From the NCBI GenBank assembly GCA_964528845.1, contig CAZGVE010000003.1, positions 1 through 64,000 of the forward strand: a DNA stretch of 64,000 nucleotides, given 5' to 3'. A model generated the notes under the pieces. The model had not been told where the DNA came from. It did no database searches and saw only the letters and a list, made by a program, of their open reading frames with translations. This document shows positions 16,212-24,135 of this stretch, piece by piece. A program made the position numbers and the translations under genes. Positions within the stretch are counted from its first letter, which is position 1. Every line of letters begins with the position of its first letter. This stretch comes from FEN-1191 sp964528845 (GTDB lineage: Bacteria > Pseudomonadota > Gammaproteobacteria > Steroidobacterales > Steroidobacteraceae).

Positions 16212-18440
16212 TCAGACGAATTTCAGCTCCCGCGATGACAGTGGCAGGCTGCGCTGCGGCTCTCCGGTCAGCGCGCGCAGCGCGTTGCACAGTGCCGGAG
16301 CGATCGGTGGAACTCCAGGCTCACCGACGCCCGTCGGCTTCTCGGTGGACGCGACGATATGCACCTCGATCGGAGGCATCTGGTTCATGCGCAGCGGCAG
16401 GAACTGGTGGAAGTTGGACTGCTCCACCTCTCCGTCCTTGAGCGTGATCGCCCCCATCAGCGCGGCCGACAGTCCGTAGGCGATGCCGGACTCCATCTGC
16501 ATCGCAACGATGTTCGGATTCACGGCCACGCCGCAGTCGACCGCGCAAACGACGCGCTCGATGCGATAGCCGCCTTCCGCGCGCGAGATCTCGACGACCT
16601 CGGCGACGAAGCTGCTGAAGGATTCATGTACCGCAATGCCGCGGGCATGACCCTTCGGCAGCGGCGAATCCCAGCCGGCCTTGCTCGCAGCCAGTTCGAG
16701 CACTCCAAGATGACGGGGATGCTGTGCCAGCAGCTCCCGCCGGAATGCATACGGATCCTTGTGCGCGGCAGCGGCCAGCTCGTCGAAGAAACACTCGGTC
16801 GCATACGCAGTATGCGAGGAACCGACCGAGCGCCACCAGAGGACCGGGATCTTCGATTCCGTCGTGTGCAATTCCACCTGCAGGTTCGGAATCGCATACG
16901 GCAGGTTAGCGGCGCCTTCCACCGACGTCGGATCGATGCCGTCCTTGATCATCATCGCCATCTTGCCGCCGGCCATCACAGACTGGCCAACGATGCGATG
17001 CTGCCAGGCGATGATCCTGCCGGAGGCATCCAGCGCCCCCTTGAAGTCGTGCAGGTACATCGGGCGGTAGAACCCCGCCCGCATGTCCTCTTCGCGCGTC
17101 CAGACCAGCTTGACCGGCACGCCAGCGCCATGCGCCTTCGCGATCGCCACGGTCTCGACGATGTAGTCGGCGGGCGGATTCGCGCGGCGGCCAAATGTGC
17201 CGCCCGCGAACAGCATGTGGATCGTGACCTTGTCCGGCGTGATGCCGAGGAACTCGGCGACATTCACCTGGTCGAGCGTCTGGAACTGCTCGCCGTTCCA
17301 GATCTCGCAGCCGGCCGGCGATATCTGCGCCACGCAATTGAGCGGCTCCATCGCTGCGTGTGCGAGATAGGGCACCACGTATTGTGCTTCCACGACGTGC
17401 GCCGCGTTCCTGAATGCCGCTGCGACATCTCCCTCGTGATGAGCCGTCGTACCCGGCTCCGAGGCCAGCCGCCGGTATGCGGCCAGCAATTCGGGCGTTC
17501 CCTGCTTCAGGGCCGCGCTCTCGTCCCAGTCCACGACGAGAGCGTCGCGTCCCTGCTTCGCGGTCCAGAAGTCGTTCGCGAGCACCGCGACACCTGAGCG
17601 CACCGGCGTGTCGAAGCGCACCACGTCCACGACTCCCTTGATTGCGCGCGCCTTGGAATCATCGACGCTGCGCACCCTGGCGCCGAAGCGCGGCGCATGC
17701 GCGACCACGGCGGTGAGCATCCCGGGAAGCTTGATATCCTGGGTGTAGATCGCGGTGCCGTTGGACTTGACCGCCGCATCGACGCGGGCTGCGGTCTTGC
17801 CGATCAGCACGAAGCCCGACGGGTCCTTGAGCTTCACGTCGCTGGGCACCGGTAACGCCGCGGCCGTCGCGACCAGCCCACCGAATCCGGATTTCCGGCC
17901 CGAGCCCGCGTGGGAAACCACGCCGCCCGCGACCTGGATGTCGGCGACAGGGACGCCCCACTGTTTGGCGGCCGCGGCCACCAGCATCGCGCGCGCCGTG
18001 GCGCCCGCGGTGCGGTACTGCTCGTAGGAATTGGCGATCGACGTGCTGCCGCCGGTGCCCTGCATGCCGAACGCGGTGTTCGCGTAACGCTTGGTATCGG
18101 CCGGCGCGCCCTCGACATGGACCTGCGACCAGTCCGCGTCCAGTTCCTCCGCGACCAGCGTCGCAAGTCCGGTATAGGTTCCCTGGCCCGCCTCGGTGTG
18201 CTTGGAGATCACGGTGACGCTATCGTCTGCGCCGATGCGCACGAAGGCATTGGGCTCGAGCGGACCCGCCGCCGGTCCGGTAGCGGGCTTGTCGGAACTG
18301 CAGCCCTCCAGGGCGGGCAGGTAGATCGTCAGCGACAGCGCGGCGCCGGCCTTGAGCATGCCGCGGCGGGCCTGGTTGACCTCGCTGCTGACCTCGCTCT
18401 CGTGCGCCATGGTATTGACCATCGTATGGTTGGTCGCCAT
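16212..18440 (-). CDS. molybdenum hydroxylase large subunit (isoquinoline 1-oxidoreductase beta type)
   Basis: 742 residues from ATG 18440, chosen because AAGGAG lies 6 bases upstream. A start at 18455 (ATGA overlap with the small subunit) adds five residues. The N-terminus has a Tat-like twin arginine (ARRGMLKAGAALS). The body matches xanthine-oxidase-family molybdopterin subunits of the IorB type (EAGQGTYTGLATLVAEEL, GGTFGRRANPPADY, GVGEPGVPPIAPAL). It binds the molybdenum-cytosine-dinucleotide cofactor and hydroxylates an aldehyde or N-heterocycle with water. It pairs with the 2Fe-2S subunit encoded just upstream; no FAD subunit is present, as in IorAB enzymes, so a cytochrome is the likely acceptor. 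Substrate unknown. Confidence 0.88.
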   Translation of the reverse strand: MATNHTMVNTMAHESEVSSEVNQARRGMLKAGAALSLTIYLPALEGCSSDKPATGPAAGPLEPNAFVRIGADDSVTVISKHTEAGQGTYTGLATLVAEELDADWSQVHVEGAPADTKRYANTAFGMQGTGGSTSIANSYEQYRTAGATARAMLVAAAAKQWGVPVADIQVAGGVVSHAGSGRKSGFGGLVATAAALPVPSDVKLKDPSGFVLIGKTAARVDAAVKSNGTAIYTQDIKLPGMLTAVVAHAPRFGARVRSVDDSKARAIKGVVDVVRFDTPVRSGVAVLANDFWTAKQGRDALVVDWDESAALKQGTPELLAAYRRLASEPGTTAHHEGDVAAAFRNAAHVVEAQYVVPYLAHAAMEPLNCVAQISPAGCEIWNGEQFQTLDQVNVAEFLGITPDKVTIHMLFAGGTFGRRANPPADYIVETVAIAKAHGAGVPVKLVWTREEDMRAGFYRPMYLHDFKGALDASGRIIAWQHRIVGQSVMAGGKMAMMIKDGIDPTSVEGAANLPYAIPNLQVELHTTESKIPVLWWRSVGSSHTAYATECFFDELAAAAHKDPYAFRRELLAQHPRHLGVLELAASKAGWDSPLPKGHARGIAVHESFSSFVAEVVEISRAEGGYRIERVVCAVDCGVAVNPNIVAMQMESGIAYGLSAALMGAITLKDGEVEQSNFHQFLPLRMNQMPPIEVHIVASTEKPTGVGEPGVPPIAPALCNALRALTGEPQRSLPLSSRELKFV

Positions 18441-18451
18441 CGTGATCTCCT

Positions 18452-18925
18452 TCATCGGGCGGGCGCCGCGCGCAGCGACGTCGCCGCACGCTTGATGGCC
18501 GCCCGAATCCGGGCGTAGGTGCCGCATCGGCAAACGTTCCCGGACATGGCCGAGTTGATGTCGGCGTCATTGGGATCAGGGTTCGCGGCGAGCAGCGCAC
18601 TCGCGCTCATGATCTGCCCCGACTGGCAGTATCCGCACTGTGGCACGCCCTCCGCGACCCACGCGGCCTGCAAGGCGCGGCCGGCCGGCGAGGCTCCGAT
18701 TCCCTCGATGGTCGTGACCTTCCTGCCCACCGCACCGGATACCGGCGTCACGCAGCTGCGCACCGGGGTTCCGTCCAGCTGCACCGTGCAGGCACCGCAC
18801 AGCCCCATGCCGCAGCCGAATTTCGGACCGGTGATGGACAGGTGATCGCGCACCACCCACAGCAGCGGGGTCGCAGGGTCGACATCGAGCTGCTGCTGCT
18901 GACCGTTGACTTCCAGAGTGATCAT
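18452..18925 (-). CDS. (2Fe-2S) small subunit of the molybdenum hydroxylase
   Basis: 157 residues with both iron-sulfur cluster sites. The plant-ferredoxin-type site is C38, C43, C46, C58 (FGCGMGLCGACTVQLDG). The second helical-domain site is C97, C100, C132, C134 (QCGYCQSGQIM and CRCGTY). It moves electrons from molybdenum to an outside acceptor. First gene of the two-gene operon; its stop overlaps an ATG of the large subunit. The Tat signal of the partner implies the complex is exported folded, with this subunit hitch-hiking. Confidence 0.92.
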   Translation of the reverse strand: MITLEVNGQQQQLDVDPATPLLWVVRDHLSITGPKFGCGMGLCGACTVQLDGTPVRSCVTPVSGAVGRKVTTIEGIGASPAGRALQAAWVAEGVPQCGYCQSGQIMSASALLAANPDPNDADINSAMSGNVCRCGTYARIRAAIKRAATSLRAAPAR

Positions 18926-19026
18926 TCGCCGACTCTCCGTGCTGGGTGCGAGGAGTCTAGCGCAATGGACTATACTTTTCGCCGTTCACGATTGATGACA
19001 GCACGCGACTTCAAGGGGGGCAGGTA

Positions 19027-19983
19027 GTGCTGCGCTGTGCAATCCTCGATGACTATCAGGACTGCGCTCTCGGGTTCGCCGACTGGAGCGTTCTCGAGAA
19101 CGTGCAGATGCGCAATTTCGTCGAGCCGCTGGGCACCGCCGGGTCGGCTGCCGCGCAGCTCGCGGACTTCGACATCCTGGTCGCGATGCGCGAGCGGACC
19201 CGTTTCGACGCCGAGCTGCTCGGGCGGCTGCCGCGCCTGCGGCTGCTCGTGACCACCGGCATGCGCAACCTCGCGATCGATCTCGCGGCGGCACGTGCCG
19301 CCGGCGTCACGGTGTGCGGCACGCGCAACGTGCCGTCGGGGACGCCCGAGTTCGTCTGGGGACTGCTGCTCGCGCTCGCACGCCAGATCCCCGGCGAAGC
19401 CGCAGGAGTGCGCAATGGCGCAGCGCGCTGGCAGCACAGCGTCGGCGTCGGACTGGCCGGCAAGACGCTGGGAATCGTGGGACTGGGCAAGATCGGCCGC
19501 CAGCTCGCGGTCTATGCCCATGCTTTCTCGATGTCGGTGCTGGCCTGGAGCCCGCATCTCAACGACGAGCGCTGCGCCGCGGTCGGCGTCGAGCGTGCCT
19601 CGAGCCTCGATGCGCTGCTGCGGCGCGCCGACATCGTGACGCTGCAGATGGTGCTCAGCGAGTCCACGCGCGGCATGATTGGGGCGCGCGAACTCGCGCT
19701 GCTCAAGCCGGACGCGCTGCTGCTGAATACGGCTCGCGGCCCGCTGATCGACGAGGCGGCGCTGATCGCGGCTCTCGCGGCGGGGCGGATCGCGGGCGCC
19801 GCACTGGACGTCTACGACACTGAGCCGCTGCCGCCACAGCACCCGCTGCGCCAGCTGCCGAACGTCGTGGCGACTCCGCACATCGGCTACGTAACGCGAG
19901 AGAACTACCAGGTGTTCTACCAGGACGCCGTCGAGGATATCCGGGCGTGGCTACAGGGCGCGCCGGTCCGTACTCTGGAGTAA
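19027..19983 (+). CDS. D-2-hydroxyacid dehydrogenase family protein
   Basis: 318 residues with a GTG start and a strong AGGGGGG ribosome site. The NAD-binding Rossmann motif is LGIVGLGKIGRQ. The catalytic Arg (NTARGPLIDE), Glu (DVYDTEPLPP) and His (VVATPHIGY) of the D-isomer 2-hydroxyacid dehydrogenases are all present. It interconverts a 2-oxoacid and a D-2-hydroxyacid with NAD(P). The dehydratase gene follows after 4 bases, so the two probably act in one sugar-acid or hydroxyacid pathway. Exact substrate unknown. Confidence 0.88.
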   Translation: MLRCAILDDYQDCALGFADWSVLENVQMRNFVEPLGTAGSAAAQLADFDILVAMRERTRFDAELLGRLPRLRLLVTTGMRNLAIDLAAARAAGVTVCGTRNVPSGTPEFVWGLLLALARQIPGEAAGVRNGAARWQHSVGVGLAGKTLGIVGLGKIGRQLAVYAHAFSMSVLAWSPHLNDERCAAVGVERASSLDALLRRADIVTLQMVLSESTRGMIGARELALLKPDALLLNTARGPLIDEAALIAALAAGRIAGAALDVYDTEPLPPQHPLRQLPNVVATPHIGYVTRENYQVFYQDAVEDIRAWLQGAPVRTLE

Positions 19984-19987
19984 TGCC

Positions 19988-21808
19988 ATGAACCCCACTG
20001 CAACCGATGGCTCCGCGGCACCGGGTGGCCGGCGCCTGCGCTCCCGGGCCTGGTTCGACAATCCGGCCGACCCTGGGATGACCGCGCTCTACGTCGAGCG
20101 TTATCTGAATTTCGGGCTCACGCTCGCGGAGCTGCAATCGGATCGGCCGATCATCGGCATCGCGCAGACCGGCTCGGACCTCTCGCCCTGCAACCGCCAC
20201 CACATCGTGCTCGCCGAGCGCGTGGCCGCGGGAATAAGGGCTGCCGGCGGTGTGCCGCTCGAGTTTCCGGTGCACCCGATCCAGGAGACCGGGAAGCGTC
20301 CGACCGCGGCGCTGGATCGCAATCTGGCCTATCTCGGGCTGGTCGAAGTGCTGTACGGCTATCCGATCGATGGCGTAGTGCTGACGATCGGCTGCGACAA
20401 GACGACCCCGGCCTGCCTGATGGCGGCGGCGACGGTCGATCTGCCGGCGATCGCGCTCTCGGTCGGTCCGATGCTGAACGGCTGGTACAAGGGCCAGCGT
20501 ACCGGCTCTGGCACGATCGTCTGGAAGGCGCGCGAGCTGCTCGCCGCCGGGCAGATCGACTATGCGGAATTCATGCGCCTCGTGGCCTCATCGACTCCAT
20601 CCACCGGCTACTGCAACACGATGGGAACGGCCACGACCATGAATTCGCTGGCCGAGGCGCTCGGCATGCAGCTGCCAGGATCGGCCGCCATTCCGGCGCC
20701 CTATCGCGAGCGCGCGCAGATCGCCTATGAGACCGGCGTGCGCATCGTCGCGATGGTGCACGAGGACCTGCGCCCCTCGCGGATCATGACGCGCGATGCC
20801 TTCCTGAATGCGATCGTCGTGAACTCCGCGATCGGCGGGTCGACCAATGCACCGATCCATCTGGCCGCAATCGCGCGTCATCTCGCCGTGCCGCTTAGCC
20901 TCGAGGACTGGCAGCAATACGGGCATCACGTGCCGCTGCTGGTGAACCTGCAGCCCGCGGGGGCCTATCTCGGCGAGGACTTTCATCGCGCCGGCGGCGT
21001 GCCGGCCGTGGTGAACGAGCTGATGAAGCACGGCCTGATTCGCGGGGATGCAATCACGGCCAACGGCCGCAGCATCGCGCAGAACTGCGGCGGTAGCGAG
21101 ATACTCGATGCGGATGTGATCCGCACCATCGATGCGCCACTCGCGCCGCATGCTGGTTTCTTGGTGCTCCGCGGCAACCTGTTCGAATCGGCGATCATGA
21201 AGACCAGCGTGATCTCGCAGGAATTCCGGCAGCGCTACCTGTCCGATCCGGCTCGTCCGGAGATATTCGAAGGCCGTGCGATGGTGTTCGACGGACCGGA
21301 GGACTATCACGCGCGGATCGACGATCCGGCGCTCGCGCTCGACGAATTCACTGTGCTCGTGATGCGCGGCACCGGTCCGATCGGTTACCCAGGCTCCGCC
21401 GAAGTGGTGAACATGCGCCCGCCCGACTACCTGATCCGGCGCGGCATCCTGGTACTGCCATGCATCGGTGACGGACGCCAGTCCGGCACCTCGGCATCCC
21501 CGTCGATCCTGAACGCCTCGCCCGAAGCCGCGGCCGGCGGCGCGCTCGCGCTGCTGCGCACCGGTGACCGGATCTGCATCGATCTGCGCGCGCGCACGGT
21601 GAACGCGCTGCTGTCCGATGGCGAATTCGCCGAGCGGCGCCGGACGCTCGAGGCCGCCGGCGGCTACCGGTATCCGGCCTCGCAGACGCCATGGCAGGAG
21701 ATCCAGCGCGGCATCGTCGATCAGCTCGGTGCCGGGATGGTGCTCAAGCCGGCGGTGAAATATCAGCACGTCGCGGAGCGCTTCGGCATTCCGCGCGACA
21801 ACCACTGA
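19988..21808 (+). CDS. IlvD/Edd family dehydratase (sugar-acid dehydratase-like)
   Basis: 606 residues. Iron-sulfur ligands are C68 (SDLSPCNRH), C136 (TIGCDKTTPA) and C209 (TGYCNTMGTATTMN). The pattern is that of 2Fe-2S pentonate dehydratases (D-xylonate/L-arabonate type) rather than IlvD itself, and the protein is longer than a typical IlvD. It removes water from a 2,3-dihydroxy acid to give a 2-oxo acid. Second gene of an operon with the hydroxyacid dehydrogenase before it and an acetyltransferase 13 bases after it. Sugar-acid catabolism is the likely role; no transporter or aldolase is nearby to fix the sugar. Confidence 0.87.
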   Translation: MNPTATDGSAAPGGRRLRSRAWFDNPADPGMTALYVERYLNFGLTLAELQSDRPIIGIAQTGSDLSPCNRHHIVLAERVAAGIRAAGGVPLEFPVHPIQETGKRPTAALDRNLAYLGLVEVLYGYPIDGVVLTIGCDKTTPACLMAAATVDLPAIALSVGPMLNGWYKGQRTGSGTIVWKARELLAAGQIDYAEFMRLVASSTPSTGYCNTMGTATTMNSLAEALGMQLPGSAAIPAPYRERAQIAYETGVRIVAMVHEDLRPSRIMTRDAFLNAIVVNSAIGGSTNAPIHLAAIARHLAVPLSLEDWQQYGHHVPLLVNLQPAGAYLGEDFHRAGGVPAVVNELMKHGLIRGDAITANGRSIAQNCGGSEILDADVIRTIDAPLAPHAGFLVLRGNLFESAIMKTSVISQEFRQRYLSDPARPEIFEGRAMVFDGPEDYHARIDDPALALDEFTVLVMRGTGPIGYPGSAEVVNMRPPDYLIRRGILVLPCIGDGRQSGTSASPSILNASPEAAAGGALALLRTGDRICIDLRARTVNALLSDGEFAERRRTLEAAGGYRYPASQTPWQEIQRGIVDQLGAGMVLKPAVKYQHVAERFGIPRDNH

Positions 21809-21821
21809 GGACGCGCCGGGC

Positions 21822-22337
21822 ATGGAACTGCGCGACGCGGGCGAGCGGGACGTGCCCGGGATTCTGGAGCTGTATAACCAGATCATCACGAGCTCGACCG
21901 CCGTGTACGCGCTGGCGCCCGCGACGCTCGAGGAGCGCCGCGCCTGGCTCCAGGCGCGAAGTGCCAGCGGCTATCCGGTGCTGGTCGCCATCCGGGATGC
22001 GCGGGTGATCGGGTTCTCGAGCTTCGGTGACTGGCGGGGCTCGTGGCCTGGCTACCGCTACACGGTCGAGCATACGGTCCACGTGGAATCGTCGGCCCGC
22101 GGCGCGGGCGTCGGGCGGCAATTGGTCGAGGCGCTGTTCCCGCGCGCCCTGGCATTGGACAAGCACGTGATGGTCGGCGGAATCGATGCCGACAACCACG
22201 CCTCGATCCGGTTCCATGAGCGGCTCGGGTTTATACCGGTCGCGCATTTCCGGGAGGTGGGCCACAAGTTCGGCCGATGGCTCGACCTCGTGTTCGTGCA
22301 GAAGCTGCTGGACGCACCCGGCAGCCAGCGGCCGTAA
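21822..22337 (+). CDS. GNAT acetyltransferase, phosphinothricin-acetyltransferase-like
   Basis: 171 residues covering a complete GNAT fold. The acetyl-CoA motif A is VHVESSARGAGVGRQLVEAL, with the Q/RxxGxG/A loop. The later segment NHASIRFHERLGFIPVAHFREVG is typical of the PAT/MddA group, which acetylates phosphinothricin, methionine sulfone or sulfoximine. The context (last gene of a dehydratase operon) gives no further clue to the substrate. Confidence 0.85.
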   Translation: MELRDAGERDVPGILELYNQIITSSTAVYALAPATLEERRAWLQARSASGYPVLVAIRDARVIGFSSFGDWRGSWPGYRYTVEHTVHVESSARGAGVGRQLVEALFPRALALDKHVMVGGIDADNHASIRFHERLGFIPVAHFREVGHKFGRWLDLVFVQKLLDAPGSQRP

Positions 22338-22353
22338 GCGCGGCCGCCGGGAT

Positions 22354-23055
22354 TCAGCTCGCCGCGGGCAGGCCGATGCGCTGTGCAGCCCGCTGCGCGG
22401 CGCCACGGCGCGCCTCCTGCGTGGCGTCGAGCCGGCGACGGGCGGCAGCGAGTATCTCGGGGCGCGCCCGCTCCGGGCGCCCGGCATCGAACGGCGGCGC
22501 CGGCGCATACTCGAGCGCGAGCTGCACGGTCTCGGCAAAGTCCCTTCCCGCTATCTCCGCGACGACGCTCAAGGCCAGATCGATGCCGGCCGTGACTCCG
22601 CCGCCCGTGATCACGTTGCCATCCCGTACCACGCGCGCGCAATCCGGCACCGCGCCCAGAATGGGCAACAGCTCCCTCCAGGCCCAGTGACAGGCGGCGC
22701 GCCTGCCCTGGAGCAGGCCTGCGGCGCCGAGCAGCAGTGATCCGGTGCACACCGACGTGAGGAAGCGTGCGCCGTGCGCGAGGCGACGCAGCTCGGCGAG
22801 GTATTCCTGGTCTTCCAGCGCCTCGACGGTGCCGAAGCCGCCCGGCACGCACAGCAGCGCGCATTCCTCGACGTCGGTGAGGCGCTGCAGTTGCGTCAGG
22901 CGCATGCCGCCGTCGAATGCGAGATCGCCGCCGGCTGTCGAGGCGAGTACCACGCGCGCTCCGGGCAGCCGCACGAACACTTCGTACGGGCCCGTGAAGT
23001 CGAGCTGCGTGACGCGCGGATAGAGCGCGAAGACGATCGTGAATTGCTGACTCAT
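22354..23055 (-). CDS. DJ-1/PfpI family protein, isonitrile hydratase-like
   Basis: 233 residues of the DJ-1/PfpI fold. The nucleophile elbow is C103 in SVCTGSLLLGAAG, and a conserved acid is near TQLDFTGPYEVF, as in isonitrile hydratase (InhA), which turns isonitriles into N-substituted formamides. An Ala/Arg-rich tail of about 40 residues is unusual. It is divergent from a GlxA-type regulator whose sensor domain belongs to the same fold, so regulator and enzyme probably form one small control unit. Confidence 0.82.
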   Translation of the reverse strand: MSQQFTIVFALYPRVTQLDFTGPYEVFVRLPGARVVLASTAGGDLAFDGGMRLTQLQRLTDVEECALLCVPGGFGTVEALEDQEYLAELRRLAHGARFLTSVCTGSLLLGAAGLLQGRRAACHWAWRELLPILGAVPDCARVVRDGNVITGGGVTAGIDLALSVVAEIAGRDFAETVQLALEYAPAPPFDAGRPERARPEILAAARRRLDATQEARRGAAQRAAQRIGLPAAS

Positions 23056-23105
23056 GCATGCCCTCCGGTTGACGCGTTGATTGTCCGCGGCTACGGTCTT
23101 GGCAT

Positions 23106-23127
23106 AAATGACATATATCCATCATTT
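23106..23127. promoter_or_regulatory. inverted repeat in the divergent pfpI/glxA promoter region
   Basis: AAATGA (23106-23111) and TCATTT (23122-23127) form an inverted repeat with a 10-base spacer, ending 6 bases before the ATG of the AraC/GlxA-type gene. The 78-base intergenic region is the only AT-rich patch nearby. It could be the operator through which the regulator controls itself and the divergent gene. Confidence 0.35.
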
Positions 23128-23133
23128 TCTGCC

Positions 23134-24135
23134 ATGCACCGTGAACTCGTCTTCCTGATCTTTCCCGACTTCCAGCTGCTGGACGTCACTGGTCCGATCG
23201 CGGCCTTCGAGATAGCCGGCCGCTACGTTCCAGGCTCGTACACGATGCGTGTCGCGGCCGCGCAGCCCGGGATGGTGCCAAGCTCCTCCGGGCTCGCGAT
23301 GCTGGCCGGCGCATTCGGCCGCGCGCGCTCGATCGACACGCTGATCGTCGCCGGCGGGGATGGATCGCGCGTGGCCATGAGCCAGTCCGGGACGCAGCGC
23401 TTCCTGAAGGCCTGCGCCCGCGATGCGCGCCGCATCGCGAGCGTCTGCTCCGGTAGCTACCTGCTCGCCGCCGCCGGCCTGCTCGATGGCCTGCGCGCCA
23501 CGACCCACTGGAGCCTGGCAGCCGATTTCGCGCGCCGATTTCCACGCGTACGGCTGGAGCCGGATCGGATCTTCGTCCGGGACGGCACGATCTGGAGTTC
23601 AGCGGGCATCACCGCGGGGATCGACCTCGCGCTCGCACTGATCGCCGAGGATCTGGATGAAGCCACCGCGCTCCGTACCGCGAGGCAGCTCGTCGTCTAC
23701 TACCGGCGGCCGGGTGGCCAGTCGCAGTTCTCGGAACTGCTCGATACCGCCCCGGCCGGAGGTCGCTTCGCGGGCCTGCTCGACTATCTGCGGACGCATC
23801 TGCAGCAGCGGCTCTCGGTCGATGAGCTCGCGGCGCGAGCGGCAATGAGCCCGAGGCATTTTGCGCGGCGGTTCGTCGCCGAGACCGGCGTCACCCCAGC
23901 GAGGTTCGTGGAGCGCCTGCGGGCCGAGGCAGCGCGTGCGGCGCTCGAAAGTGGCGCGCGCTCGGTACAGCTGGTCGCGCGCCAGTGCGGCTTCGGGGAC
24001 CCGGAGCGACTGCGCCGCTCCCTGATCCGCGTCTACGGCGCTCCTCCTTCCGCGTGGATGCGCCGGACCACGCCCCGAACGGCAGCCGCCTTCAGATATC
24101 CAGGTTCGCTACCGAGAGGGCGTTCTTCTCGATGA
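23134..24135 (+). CDS. GlxA family transcriptional regulator (DJ-1 domain plus AraC HTH)
   Basis: 333 residues from ATG 23134; a longer open frame upstream is only the complement of the neighbour. The N-terminal DJ-1/PfpI-like sensor domain (1 to about 185) keeps a Cys in the elbow (C105, SVCSGSYLLAAAG). The C-terminal AraC-type double helix-turn-helix (about 220-315) includes RLSVDELAARAAMSPRHFARRF and VQLVARQCGFGDPERLRRS. It is probably a cytoplasmic activator/repressor responding to a small molecule. Its 3' end overlaps the 3' end of gyrB by 44 bases (convergent). Confidence 0.88.
   Translation: MHRELVFLIFPDFQLLDVTGPIAAFEIAGRYVPGSYTMRVAAAQPGMVPSSSGLAMLAGAFGRARSIDTLIVAGGDGSRVAMSQSGTQRFLKACARDARRIASVCSGSYLLAAAGLLDGLRATTHWSLAADFARRFPRVRLEPDRIFVRDGTIWSSAGITAGIDLALALIAEDLDEATALRTARQLVVYYRRPGGQSQFSELLDTAPAGGRFAGLLDYLRTHLQQRLSVDELAARAAMSPRHFARRFVAETGVTPARFVERLRAEAARAALESGARSVQLVARQCGFGDPERLRRSLIRVYGAPPSAWMRRTTPRTAAAFRYPGSLPRGRSSR

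Noticed and set aside
22081..22096. CCACGTGGAA palindrome in the acetyltransferase gene as a third parS
   Set aside because: Only about 12 of 16 bases match the parS consensus; the outer TGTT/AACA arms are missing.
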